Part shown: positions 36,041 through 46,200 of the stretch, in pieces
How the letters are laid out: each line of letters begins with the position of its first letter
Position numbering within the stretch: position 1 is the stretch's first letter
Assembly: GCA_015065545.1 (NCBI GenBank)
Contig: SVQA01000003.1
Location: forward strand, 62,001-126,000
Source of the DNA: Oscillospiraceae bacterium
GTDB taxonomy: Bacteria > Bacillota > Clostridia > Oscillospirales > Acutalibacteraceae
Length of the DNA stretch: 64,000 nt
Reading direction: 5' to 3'
The notes under the pieces: generated by a model
Seen by the model: only the letters and a program-made list of their open reading frames with translations
What the model was told of the DNA's origin: nothing
Databases searched by the model: none
Position numbers and translations under genes: made by a program

Positions 36041-37144
36041 GTGAAAAATCCTTTCATTTTTTATGATGAAAATAAGAAAACCGAATATATTGACCACTCC
36101 TGCTCTATAAACAGAGTACGCCTGATGAAGCTTCCTCTCTATGGCATAGATGACAGTATTGAAGGCTTGCGTGCCAACGAGATTATTTCTGCAAGGATTA
36201 TAAGCGAAGATGTACTTGCTACTGCACAGAAGCTTCATGTTGATGTATCAGATTACTCCTTCCGAGAGCTTCCGAGACTTCTTTCTGATGAAATTATGTC
36301 CGAGGATGTTCTCAGAAGGAGGATTGCAACCTCCTTGTCTGCAAAGTACGGAAACCGCTTGGGACTTATATTGCTTGCTCTTCGTTTAGGTCAGGAGGAA
36401 AACAGAAAAATCCGAGAAGATTGGAATACAGAACATTGGCAGTATTGGGCAAACGTTAAGAACGTGGTGCTCACAGGCGGTCTTGCCGGCGGACTTTTGG
36501 GAAAAAGATTTAAAGAGCAGATACATTATATATTTGATATGGCTGGAGAAAAGCCATACAATCTATCTCTTTTTGAAAATTCCTCTTATGTTGGTGCAAT
36601 GGGCTGTACACATCTTGTGGATGACAGTCACAAAACTTTTGCTGTGCTTGATATGGGACAGACAAATATCAAGAGGTGTATAGTAAGAAAACGCTCCGGT
36701 GAGCTTGCCAGCATAACAACGCTTAACACAGAGCCTTCTATGAATATGGAGCTTAAGTTTGAGAAAAGCAAGGCAAATTACGACAAAGCCCTTGAGCTTC
36801 ACAGGTATCTTCTTAAGGTTATCTGCGATACCTGTAAAAATCTTGATTTGGCAGACGGCGAGAGGGGAGAGGTTATCATCAGCATTGCAAATTACGTAAT
36901 CGGCGGTGAACTCAATTCCCACAGAGGCGGCTATGCCAAGCTTCATCTGCTTTGTGAAGACTATGCGACTCTTTTAAGCGATGAATTGTCCTCAAGAATG
37001 CACAGACCCTACAGAGTAAGGCTTGTCCATGACGGAACGGCAATGGCTCTGAATTTTAAAGGTATGGAAGACACCGTATGCCTTTCTCTGGGCACCGCCT
37101 TTGGTGTAGGCTTCCCCGAAATAAAGCTTGGTTTTAACAACTGA
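36041..37144 (+). CDS. ROK/ASKHA-fold protein with circularly permuted motif order
   Basis: About 367 residues, soluble. The motifs of ROK-type sugar kinases are present but rotated. The adenosine-side motif VVLTGGLAGG (142-151) and the usual C-terminal ending SSYVGAMGC (181-189) come first. The phosphate-1 motif AVLDMGQTNIK (201-211) follows, then VHDGTAMAL (catalytic-Asp region, about 329-337) and LSLGTAFGVGF near the end. The first about 130 residues are helical and unassigned. GTG 36041 follows AAGGAG by 8 bases. It is 24 bases downstream of the exporter permease and probably co-transcribed. Kinase, repressor or sensor roles are all possible. Confidence 0.7.
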   Translation: MKNPFIFYDENKKTEYIDHSCSINRVRLMKLPLYGIDDSIEGLRANEIISARIISEDVLATAQKLHVDVSDYSFRELPRLLSDEIMSEDVLRRRIATSLSAKYGNRLGLILLALRLGQEENRKIREDWNTEHWQYWANVKNVVLTGGLAGGLLGKRFKEQIHYIFDMAGEKPYNLSLFENSSYVGAMGCTHLVDDSHKTFAVLDMGQTNIKRCIVRKRSGELASITTLNTEPSMNMELKFEKSKANYDKALELHRYLLKVICDTCKNLDLADGERGEVIISIANYVIGGELNSHRGGYAKLHLLCEDYATLLSDELSSRMHRPYRVRLVHDGTAMALNFKGMEDTVCLSLGTAFGVGFPEIKLGFNN

Positions 37145-37160
37145 ATATGGTAACTTATTA

Positions 37161-37195
37161 AACAGGCAATCCGAATTTTTGGAATGCCTGTTTTA
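37161..37195 (+). terminator. Intrinsic terminator of the ABC operon
   Basis: AACAGGCA.TCC / GGA.TGCCTGTT with one A-A mismatch and loop GAATTTTT, followed by TTATGTTTCTTTTT. Confidence 0.8.
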
Positions 37196-37383
37196 TGTTT
37201 CTTTTTCAGATGATGGTTTGTGATTTAAAAGCCGTTATCAATATATACAAATTAACTGTAAAATTCTTGTGCATTTCGTGGGCAAAATTTAAGAGTAAAA
37301 CTGTGGAATTTTTTATGCCTCTATGCTATAATATATGGTGCAATAAAGTGCAAATCTTAAGCACTAAGAAGGAGAGGATTTTT

Positions 37384-40300
37384 TTGAAATTGCGCAGATT
37401 GTTTTCACTGCTCCTGAGCGTACTGATTATCGCATCCACAGCAAGTGTTTGCCTTATCACTACAACAAGTGCAGCAGAAACAGAAACAGTTGAAACCGGT
37501 GCTAAGCTTGGTACCTACTACAATGTAGATTACCTTGAGGCAGAGGCTAAGGCATATCTTGACACACAGAAAGATATGTCCGAGACCAATCTGGGTGCAA
37601 CCTACACACCTCAGGCAACAACCTGGAGAGTATGGTCCCCTACAGCTACTAAGGTTCAGCTGAAGCTGTACACCACAGGTTCCGATATGGAAAGTGGTGC
37701 AGCTCTCATCGGTAAGTACGAGATGACTAAAGATGCTAAGACAAGCGTTTGGTCTTACACACTTAACGGTGATCAGAAGGATGTATACTATACATACCTC
37801 ATTACAAACCCCAACGGTACAAAAGAGACTTTTGACATTTATGCAAAAGCAGCAGGCGTTAACGGCGATCGTTCAATGGTTGTTGACCTCGATTCTACCG
37901 ACCCCGATGGTTGGAACAACGACAAGCATGTATTCCCCGAGAATATGACCGACGAGGCTCTCTGGGAGGTTCACGTTGCTGACCTTACATCCAACGACAA
38001 CTCCGGCGTTGACAAGAACTACCAGGGCAAGTTCCTCGGCTTTGCAGAGGGCGGTCTTACTCTCAATGGTAAGAGCGTTGGTATCGACTATCTTGTAGAG
38101 CAGGGCATCAAGGCTGTTCACATTCAGTGTCCCTTTGACTTTGCTTCCGGCGACGAGACTAACCCCCTCTCTTACAACTGGGGTTACGATCCTAAGAACT
38201 ACAACCTTCCCGAAGGTATGTATTCTACAAACCCCTATGACGGTAACGTAAGAATCAACGAGTTCAAGCAGCTCATTCAGGCTCTCCACGACAGAGGCAT
38301 CACAGTTATTATGGGTGTTGTTTACAACCACACTTATGTAACTGAGCAGTCTGCTTTCTCTTACACAGTTCCCGGCTACTACTACAGAATGTCCTCCGGC
38401 ACATTCTATATCAACGGTACAGGTTGTGGTAACACACTTGCTTCCGATAAGGCTATGTTCCGTAGCTATATGCTCAACTCCCTCAAATACTGGGTAGAAG
38501 AGTACCACATCGACGGCTTCCGTTTTGACCTTATGGCTTGTCACGATACAGAAACTATGAACATGATTCGTGATATGTTCAATGGTATGCTCGATGGCGA
38601 AGGCAAGAAGATCATCATGTACGGTGAGCCTTGGACAGGCGGTGCTTCCTCCGGTCTTACAGGCACATACGAATCTTCTACACCTAACTTCGGTAAGCTC
38701 TCTGCTAATATCGCAGGCTTCTCCGATCAGGTTAGAAACTCCATCCAGTCTGTATTTACAGGCTCAGGCAGCATCAGCGCCTCTAAGGATGGTATCAAGG
38801 GCGGTTCAATGGGTAAATATCCCAACCAGTCCATCAACTACTTTGACTGTCATGACGGTGCAACATGGTGGGATAGAATCGTAGGTAAAGACTTCGATTC
38901 CACATCTGCTACAAACACAGCAAAGCTCAGAACATCCTTCACATTCCTCTGGACATCACAGGGTATTCCCTTCACACTTGCAGGTACAGAGTTTGCTCGT
39001 ACAAAGTACGGTCACACAGACTCCTACAATCTCGGTGATGTTAACGCATTCGACTGGGAGAGAATTCATACTTATGCAAACGAAGTTGCTTATGCAAAGG
39101 GTATGAGAGAGATCCGTTCCGCATTCAGTCCCTTCAGAGAGGCTGACACAAGAAACGTTCCCGAGTACCTCACAACTTCAAATGCTACAAACATTCTTGC
39201 TTATACACGCAACAATACTAAGGCAGGCGAGTGGTCCAAGGCAGTAGTTGTTCTTAACAACGGCTCCGCTGCAGGTACAGTTACACTTCCCGCAGGCACT
39301 TGGACAATCGTTGCTAACGGAGATAAGGCTGGTCTTACATCCCTCGGCACAGCAACAGGCACATACAACGTAGGCGCTTATGGTTCTGCTGTACTTGTTC
39401 AGGGCACAACTTCTGCAAAGACTGCAGAGTTTGAGACAATCACAGTTAACCACTATGTTGGCGAGGAGCTCCTCAAGTCTTCCGAGATTAAATACGAAGT
39501 AGGTACAACCTGGAGAGCAACTCCCGATGCATATACAATCTTTGACCACTCTGTTACAAAGATTGAGAACAACGCAGGTACTAAGGACGGCAACTGCGTT
39601 TACGGCACAGTTGAAAAGGGTCAGGATGTAGTTGTTAGCTTCTACTACAAGCAGGAAACAACATCCGGCTACCTTACAGTTAAGTATGTAAACGAAGCAG
39701 GCGAGAGCATCTCTTCTGACGTTACATACAGACTTAAGAACGGTTCCGAGTACAATGTTCCCTTCGAGAATATCGCTGGCTTTGAGCTCGTTTCCGCTAA
39801 GTATCCCAACAACTTCAAGGGTACATTTGATGCAGCTAATCCTGCAACAATCAGCTTTGTTTACAAGCAGATTGCTTCCGATAAGATTACCGTTTACTAC
39901 TATGATGCTCTCGGCGCAGGCAACGGTCTTAACCTCAGAATGTATGCTTACACAGAGCAGATGGACGAGTCTACAGGTGACGTAGAGAAGCCCATTGGTA
40001 ACTGGAACGTTAAGGGCCAGAACATGAAGAAGGTTACAGACGTCAGCGAGCTTCCCGAAGGCGAAGAGCTTGGTAATTGGTACAAGTATGTTATCGATGA
40101 CAGCACAGTTGTTATGAAGGACGAGAATGGTAACCCCAGAAAGTTCGCAAGCTGTAAGGTTATGTTCCTCCTCTCCAACAACTCCAAGCAGGAGCCCCTC
40201 AACGGTGAGGCTGGTTACGATGCATCCGGTACTATCTATGTAAAGAACAAGATCGTTACATTCGACTCCAAGATCATCACATCTCACATTGATGCTGAAA

Positions 40301-41391
40301 CAGGTAAGAAGCTCGGCGACGATGTTGTAAAGGAATATAACAACGTTACAAGTAACGAAGTATACCTTACAAGCCCCATAGCAAAGTACGGCAAGGCTGA
40401 AACTCCTACAAACGCTTCCGGTAACCTCACAGCAGGTACAACTTGCGTTGTTTATATGTACAAAGAGAATGGCGAAGTTACAGGTGTTTTCGGTAGCGTA
40501 GACGGCGACGATGTTGTAAATGTTAAGGACGCAACAGCAATTCAGAAGGCAGTTGCAGGTCTTGATCTTGCATATTATGACGAGTCTCTTGCAGACGTAG
40601 ACGAGAACGGCACAGTTAACGTTAAGGATGCAACATATATTCAGAAGTGGGTTGCAGGTATTATTACAGATGATAATATCGGTAAAGGCACAACCGGTGG
40701 CGACCAGGGCGGCGATGACGATACCAAAACTAAGCTCACAACTCTCTACACAGAGGCAAGTGCACTTCTTAAGGAAAAGGCTGACTATGTAACTGAGAAC
40801 GTTCTCGGTGCAGACGAGCTTGCACTTAAGAAAGAATTTGGTTTTGTTATTGCTGATGAAGACAGCACAAAGAACGAGTATCAGAAGTTCAATGCAGTTC
40901 TTACATCTGTATCCTTCTACGTTGTAAACGGCGGTACAGATGAAGAAATCAAGGCAGCTCTCGAGACTCTTGAGAAGGCTAATGATTGGTTCAAGCACTA
41001 TGTAACAGAGGTTCACCCCGAGCCTGTTGGCGATGTAGATCCCTATGCTATTGATGTATCCAACGGTCAGTATCCCATCATTGATGGCTACTACACAGTT
41101 GTATTCTCTACAACATGGAACACAGCAAGCATCTACTCCTGGGGCGGTTCCGCAGGCGAGACAGCAGGCTGGCCCGGTGTTGCTATGAAGTATGCTCTTA
41201 CAAACGATTATGGCGAGAAGCAGTACGTAGGTTATGTTCCCTCCGGCTGTACAAATTACATTATCAGCGGTGACGGCGGTCAGACAGTTGACCTCGAGCT
41301 TACAGGCAACGTTGGTATGTATATGGATAAGATGTCCGCTGGCAAGTACACAATCGGTACTTGGGAGCCCAACTTCTACGAGTATAAGTAA
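37384..41391 (+). CDS. Secreted type I pullulanase with MucBP-like, dockerin and starch-binding-like modules
   Basis: 1335 residues. Signal peptide ends near TTSA-AET. An E-set module (WRVWSPTATKVQLKLY) precedes the GH13 barrel: Asp382 in GFRFDLMACHD, Glu415 in MYGEPWTGG, Asp491 in FDCHDGATWW, consistent with GH13_14 debranching of pullulan and starch. Two beta-rich MucBP-like modules follow (about 680-840), then a module beginning DKITVYYYDALGAG. A type I dockerin with two Ca-binding F-hands (SVDGDDVVNVKDATAIQ and ADVDENGTVNVKDATYIQ) lies at about 1036-1100, internal rather than terminal. The C-terminus (YTVVFSTTWNTASIYSW, WPGVAM, QTVDL) resembles CBM26. TTG start 7 bases after AAGGAGAG. An extended -10 TGCTATAAT ends at 37332. 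Confidence 0.93.
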   Translation: MKLRRLFSLLLSVLIIASTASVCLITTTSAAETETVETGAKLGTYYNVDYLEAEAKAYLDTQKDMSETNLGATYTPQATTWRVWSPTATKVQLKLYTTGSDMESGAALIGKYEMTKDAKTSVWSYTLNGDQKDVYYTYLITNPNGTKETFDIYAKAAGVNGDRSMVVDLDSTDPDGWNNDKHVFPENMTDEALWEVHVADLTSNDNSGVDKNYQGKFLGFAEGGLTLNGKSVGIDYLVEQGIKAVHIQCPFDFASGDETNPLSYNWGYDPKNYNLPEGMYSTNPYDGNVRINEFKQLIQALHDRGITVIMGVVYNHTYVTEQSAFSYTVPGYYYRMSSGTFYINGTGCGNTLASDKAMFRSYMLNSLKYWVEEYHIDGFRFDLMACHDTETMNMIRDMFNGMLDGEGKKIIMYGEPWTGGASSGLTGTYESSTPNFGKLSANIAGFSDQVRNSIQSVFTGSGSISASKDGIKGGSMGKYPNQSINYFDCHDGATWWDRIVGKDFDSTSATNTAKLRTSFTFLWTSQGIPFTLAGTEFARTKYGHTDSYNLGDVNAFDWERIHTYANEVAYAKGMREIRSAFSPFREADTRNVPEYLTTSNATNILAYTRNNTKAGEWSKAVVVLNNGSAAGTVTLPAGTWTIVANGDKAGLTSLGTATGTYNVGAYGSAVLVQGTTSAKTAEFETITVNHYVGEELLKSSEIKYEVGTTWRATPDAYTIFDHSVTKIENNAGTKDGNCVYGTVEKGQDVVVSFYYKQETTSGYLTVKYVNEAGESISSDVTYRLKNGSEYNVPFENIAGFELVSAKYPNNFKGTFDAANPATISFVYKQIASDKITVYYYDALGAGNGLNLRMYAYTEQMDESTGDVEKPIGNWNVKGQNMKKVTDVSELPEGEELGNWYKYVIDDSTVVMKDENGNPRKFASCKVMFLLSNNSKQEPLNGEAGYDASGTIYVKNKIVTFDSKIITSHIDAETGKKLGDDVVKEYNNVTSNEVYLTSPIAKYGKAETPTNASGNLTAGTTCVVYMYKENGEVTGVFGSVDGDDVVNVKDATAIQKAVAGLDLAYYDESLADVDENGTVNVKDATYIQKWVAGIITDDNIGKGTTGGDQGGDDDTKTKLTTLYTEASALLKEKADYVTENVLGADELALKKEFGFVIADEDSTKNEYQKFNAVLTSVSFYVVNGGTDEEIKAALETLEKANDWFKHYVTEVHPEPVGDVDPYAIDVSNGQYPIIDGYYTVVFSTTWNTASIYSWGGSAGETAGWPGVAMKYALTNDYGEKQYVGYVPSGCTNYIISGDGGQTVDLELTGNVGMYMDKMSAGKYTIGTWEPNFYEYK

Positions 41392-41452
41392 TTTATACTT
41401 TAAAAGATTTTAAGTTTAAGCACAATCTCGCTTTTAACTTAATATAAAACCT

Positions 41453-41483
41453 AAGGCACACAGCATACGCTGTGTGCCTTTTC
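41453..41483 (+). terminator. Intrinsic terminator of the pullulanase gene
   Basis: AAGGCACACAGC / GCTGTGTGCCTT with loop ATAC, then TTTTC. Confidence 0.92.
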
Positions 41484-41523
41484 TTGTGCTTTTCTCATTA
41501 AATTTGTATGTATATGAATATAA

Positions 41524-41556
41524 CCCTGATAATTGCTTTGGACGCAAATATCAGGG
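41524..41556 (-). terminator. Hairpin downstream of the small Cys-rich gene
   Basis: CCCTGATATTTGC / GCAATTATCAGGG (minus strand) with one mismatch. The following bases are only moderately T-rich. Confidence 0.5.
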
Positions 41557-41587
41557 CTTTATAGGTATATTAAGAGTGATAGTAATA

Positions 41588-41767
41588 TTAGTTCTGTTTT
41601 CTGACTATCTTGTACTCATCGTCCGGCTCGAAGTAATGACATTCAAAGTTACTTCCTCGCAGAAACTTCTCCATTTCGTCTTCGTCAAGGTTTATTTCAC
41701 AGGTATAGCATTGACTATAATAATCAAAGGTATAGTGAACACACATCTCGCAGTTATCTTTTGCCAT
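41588..41767 (-). CDS. Small Cys-rich protein (DUF6472-like), 59 residues
   Basis: The frame reads MAKDNCEMCVHYTFDYYSQ, then CYTCEINLDEDEMEKF, a central Cys (NFECHYF) and a charged C-terminus. Five cysteines in a CxxC...CxxC...C order suggest a small metal-binding protein of the kind widespread in Clostridia. GAGGTG lies 7 bases before the ATG. No partner is evident: it sits between the pullulanase and the surface-protein operon, with its own hairpin. A plus-strand ORF across the same DNA has no ribosome site. Confidence 0.75.
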   Translation of the reverse strand: MAKDNCEMCVHYTFDYYSQCYTCEINLDEDEMEKFLRGSNFECHYFEPDDEYKIVRKQN

Positions 41768-41847
41768 AATAACACCTCACATTGTTAGTTATATTATAAT
41801 GTCAAAGGAAGGAGTTTTCAATATAAATGGAGTTAATTTATAAATAA

Positions 41848-41874
41848 AAAACGCCTCTGTGTAAGAGGCGTTTT
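41848..41874 (-). terminator. Terminator of the surface-protein operon
   Basis: AAAACGCCTCT / AGAGGCGTTTT with a 5-base loop, followed on the minus strand by TTTTTTATTTAT, just past the last signal peptidase gene. Confidence 0.9.
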
Positions 41875-41881
41875 GATTTAA

Positions 41882-42529
41882 CTACAGTCCGTCTTCAAGG
41901 TCTGTGATGATTTCATTAGTTTCTTGTTCAATAGATTCCTCAAAATCAGTCTTGTATACAGGCTCTGCCGCTGTAACAGGAACCTCGTGGTCAACCTCTT
42001 CTTCCTTGTTTCGAATGATATTTATCAGGTTGATAAGCTCTGCACTAAAAGCAATCAGCATAACAGCGGCAAAAGCAATCAGACCGAAGGGTTTACTGAA
42101 GAAATCATAAAGAGTACCAAGAAGGGGGATTTTGTATTTAACTTCTCCAAAAAGCTGTGAGTCATCGAACTCAGGATCGGGGAGGGTGTTACGTAATCCT
42201 TTTGTAATGAAATAGTACTTTCCGTTTTCTTCTCTTGGTTCTTCGTAAATCTGGTGAGTTACCAGAGAACCCTTAACGGGAGTTTCTTGACCGTAATAGG
42301 TGATAACATCCCCTTTTTTAAGGGTTGAAGGATCTTCAATCTTTTGGACCAATAGAATGTTTCCAACCTTTAGTTCGGGCTCCATACTACCCGTTTCAAC
42401 GCGCAGCAGACTGTATCCAAACAGGGAAGGGGTAGTTCCTGATATTCTTGCGAACAACACAAAAACTAACGCAATTATAAAAAGAACTAATATAGTTGTA
42501 CCTATAATCTTTCTGATTTTGCGAAACAT
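41882..42529 (-). CDS. SipW-like signal peptidase I (second copy)
   Basis: 215 residues. One N-terminal membrane helix, catalytic Ser48 in VETGSMEPEL, then GNILLVQ and GDVITYY (box C/D region), and His92 in LVTHQI in place of the Lys of ordinary bacterial type I signal peptidases. This Ser/His pattern is that of archaeal/ER-type and Bacillus SipW enzymes, which process TasA-type matrix proteins. A second membrane helix (about 153-172) and an acidic cytoplasmic tail follow. Last gene of the operon, 35 bases after an exported protein with a SipW-type leader. Confidence 0.9.
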   Translation of the reverse strand: MFRKIRKIIGTTILVLFIIALVFVLFARISGTTPSLFGYSLLRVETGSMEPELKVGNILLVQKIEDPSTLKKGDVITYYGQETPVKGSLVTHQIYEEPREENGKYYFITKGLRNTLPDPEFDDSQLFGEVKYKIPLLGTLYDFFSKPFGLIAFAAVMLIAFSAELINLINIIRNKEEEVDHEVPVTAAEPVYKTDFEESIEQETNEIITDLEDGL

Positions 42530-42564
42530 AAGCTATTGATCTCCCTTGATCAAAATAAGATAAA

Positions 42565-43221
42565 CTAGTTGTTAGTTAATATAATATCAGAAATATGGAA
42601 TGCTCCATTGTTACTGTCTTCTGATACTGCATTATAGAAAACAGACCATTCAACTTTAACCGAAGCAGCTCCGGTATCTGCTGCCGCCGGGATTTCGTAT
42701 TGAGAAACAACAGGCACAAAATCAAAATATCTTAAACCTGTTGTGATGTCATAAAATGATTCAGGATATCCGCCGCTTTTGGTAATTGGTGTGGAAACAC
42801 CCAGCATAGCTGCTGATTTATTGGCGGTATATCCGCTTATAAATAAAGAAACGTTTGTATTAACTTTAGCTGTATTTGTAATTACAGTCTTAAAGTAGTG
42901 TACCTCACCTTTTGTAAGATCGTCATCTGTAAAGGATGTAACAGCAACAGGAGTGTTACCTTCAATTTCGTCATCGTAAGTAATTTCGCCTGTTTCTTCG
43001 TTACGAGTACCCTTATATGTAACAGCAGTACAGCTGTTGCCGTTTACATAGTAGTTAGGAGTTACGAGCTTAATGGCTGCATAGTCATCGTCGGCATTGC
43101 TCATAAAGCCGCCACCCTTTACAGCAGGACGGTTAGCCCACGAGAATGTACTGCCGATAATCGTTACAGCAAGTAATAATACAAATATTATTTGAAGTTT
43201 AAAAAATCTTTTGATTGTCAT
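42565..43221 (-). CDS. Exported protein with SipW-type leader
   Basis: 218 residues. Leader helix FVLLLAVTIIGSTFSWAN: the TFSW ending matches the T-[FY]-[AS]-W pattern of SipW substrates. The mature part is beta-rich with a TasA/camelysin-like segment (KTVITNTAKVNTNVSLFISGY). It lacks the W-[LFI]-E-G-x-D signature of its paralogues. Probably a surface fibre subunit or cap processed by the adjacent peptidase. Confidence 0.8.
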   Translation of the reverse strand: MTIKRFFKLQIIFVLLLAVTIIGSTFSWANRPAVKGGGFMSNADDDYAAIKLVTPNYYVNGNSCTAVTYKGTRNEETGEITYDDEIEGNTPVAVTSFTDDDLTKGEVHYFKTVITNTAKVNTNVSLFISGYTANKSAAMLGVSTPITKSGGYPESFYDITTGLRYFDFVPVVSQYEIPAAADTGAASVKVEWSVFYNAVSEDSNNGAFHISDIILTNN

Positions 43222-43255
43222 AGGCTCACCGTCCTTTCTGTGTAGTGTTTAACTA

Positions 43256-46200
43256 TTAGTTAAGTGAAGAAGCAGAGAGAGCAGAGTTGCTACAATTTGC
43301 TTTATTTTGGCTGCTACTCCAAGAACTGAACTTGAAGACTCTCATATCTGTTGTATGGTTAGAGGTAAGGTCAACTGTTTGCTTGGTTGATCCATTCTCA
43401 AGACCATTGAAGATGATAAGTCCTGCGTCTGTGGGTACAAGATAACAGTAAAGGGGACTGCTGTTGTATGTTCTGCCCAGATCTATCATAGCGTTACCAC
43501 GCCATGCAGGAGCATCAGTACCTGTGTAATAGATACGCATATCTGACCAGTTGTAGTTTCTCTCAAGGTAGATTCTTGCATAGTTTGCAGTCTTTCTAAG
43601 CTCAAACTGGTTATTATCAAGAGCGTAACAGTAAGGTGTGTTTGAATTGTTAGCATTAATAGTCCATGTGCGTGTACCATCTGAATACTTAACTGATGTT
43701 GCATTGTCGGGGATGTTGGTTGAGTTTGTACTCCAAGTTTTGTTGTCAGAACCCTTAGTAAGACTGTAGGAGAAGGGAACACCCTCTGATGTCACGAAGG
43801 ATACTGTCATAGCTGTTGTAGCTGTGTTGTAATGCTTGAAGTAGTAAATGGTACCGGAACCGCTGGAAGGTGTAAGTTTATTTCTCCAACCTGTGGAATT
43901 ACCATTTGTGTCCTTAGCATAGAAGTATTTTCTGAGAGAGCTTCGTGCTGTAGTACCGGGGTCGGTCCATGTCTTGCCGTTGCTGTCGGTGAACTTGATG
44001 TTTGTTACACCGGAGTTAGGCATTGCTCTGGTAGTCCATGTTCTGCCGGTTGTGTCTGTGGGATCCTTTGTCATATCCATAGTCCATTCTGTATTGTCGT
44101 ATGTGAATGTAACCCTAACCAAGTCGACATTGGATGTATGAATGAATGTGGAATCGAATGTACCCTGAGTGGGAGCAGAAAGCTCGCCCCATACACCTGT
44201 ACCTACATCGCCCTCGGGATTTATGTTACCGCCTGCACCGGAGCCGTCACTGCTCATGGTACCAAGAAGAGCGAAGTTATTGCTTGCACCATTTGATGTA
44301 AGTGCCTGAGCCGCAGTTATAGTGATTTTGTTATAGTTCGTACCATCTTCGAAGAGGTAGAACACACCGAAGCACATATCACTGTCAACATCGTTAAAGT
44401 TGTTAGCACCGCTTCGGCTCCAAACGGTTACATAAGTACCGACGGTGGGCTTCTCACTAAAGGTCATATACCAGGTGTTGGTATTGCCTATACGTGTAAG
44501 CTCGGATTCACCGTTAGGCCATGTATCCTGATTAGGTTTATAATTAAATCTGCTGATAGTTGTTTTGTCGGAGGTTCCGTCCCACAACGTTCTGTTAGCA
44601 ACACCTGTGAATGAGATTGCAGGATTCTTGCCTCTATTGTAGTTATAGAAAGCATCAGCAACCGCGGCGTCTATTTCTACATACAGAGTATAAGGTCCGT
44701 TATTACTATCACCGCCCACTGTACCGCCGTTTCCGCCTGTTGCACGGTAAACAGTTTCACCGTTTCTGTCGGTGCCATACCATCTGTTGAATTCAACATA
44801 GTTGTTTTCTGACTTATATCCACGACGGCTGAAGTCGACCTGATTAATAGTATTGGGAATCCAGCATGACCAGGAGTTCTTACCGTATTGATCCTGAGTA
44901 GGAGTATCTGACATACTATAGTCGAGAATTCTGCCGTCATACCTGATTTCAACATCTATATCGACATCATTGCCAAGATCATCTTTATTGATAATCCAGG
45001 AAGTGCTTGTATAATCTCGGAAATCAATTTTAATAAGGTCTTCAGGCATAAGACCCCAAACGCAAGCTTCATCCTTACCAAGCATGGTGATGGTATCATC
45101 ATTGCCTCTGTTGACAGCGTTGAATGTTGCCCATGTTTCTGTAAGCTTGTTATTGGTATCAACTTTACCCCAAAGGAATTCACAGTTCTGCAAAGCTATG
45201 GGTATATTGCCCGTCCACTTGTGATTGTTTGCATCGTAAGTGAACTCATACAGACGATTGTCGGAGTTGCCGTCTGCATTGCGTACAAAGAGGGAAGTGG
45301 GTCTGTTTGCATCAACATCTTTAATCCACTGCTCAGCGGTGTAGTCATACACAGTAATTGTTCTGTTAATAGACCAGGAAGAACAAAGCTTAATGTCAAA
45401 GGATATTTCCTGACCTGCCACGGGCATATATTCTGTGTTATTTATGCATTCATAATCCAAAGCTTCAAGCCATACAGAAACGGTAATAGTTTTGGTTTCG
45501 CCTTTTTGAAGATGGAACAGAGGTTTGATTGAAGTATCAGTACCCCAACCATCAGAGTCAGGCGCTGATACCAGTGTACTGTGGTCTGTGTAGTATGCAT
45601 ATTCCTGAGGACGACTAAGAGTACCTGTAGCTGTTACTGCAGTATCATCATCATTAAGAGAAGCTACTGCAGACTGGTTATTATTTGCAAGTTCACTGCC
45701 AGTATTCATCTCAGTGCTATTTCTGAAGATAAAAGTGTTAGTGCCATCGCTGAAAGCAAATCTGAAGGGGCTTGATTCTCTATTCTCGTAAGTATTTTCC
45801 CAGTCAGTATTAACAATAGGAAGGGCTTCTGTAAAATAAAAATCAGTAGCACCATGAGGAGCAGAAATGTTGAACGAGAACTGAATGATATTTGAGTTTA
45901 CATCATCTTTATTCAGCTTGCGATATTTATCGTCTTCAATGTTGCTGGAGGTATTATTGTTATCGTATACTGCGTAAAAGTTTTTTGCATCCGCACTGGA
46001 AACAGGGGAGAACCGAACTTCTTTTTGAGTATCAAAGAATGTTGTAAGATCGATAACATTATTGTATGTTGTGTCTTTAGAGGAGCTGTTTTCGCCAACC
46101 TCTATGTGAGAGTTTAGAACAGAGGCTGTTTGAAAGTCGTAACCCTCAAGTTCCAGAGATGAGAGCGGCTCAAACCAAGAGAATGTCATTGAAGTAACAA

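Noticed and set aside
37195-37383. N-terminal extension of the pullulanase
   Set aside because: It covers the terminator of the upstream operon and the promoter; the signal peptide begins at TTG 37384 after AAGGAGAG.
39178-41016. 612-codon ORF on the strand opposite the pullulanase
   Set aside because: Cys/Leu/Val-rich shadow frame created by biased codon use of the real gene; no ribosome site or domain.
41474-41788. 104-codon plus-strand ORF
   Set aside because: No ribosome site; it is antisense to the better supported 59-residue minus-strand gene.
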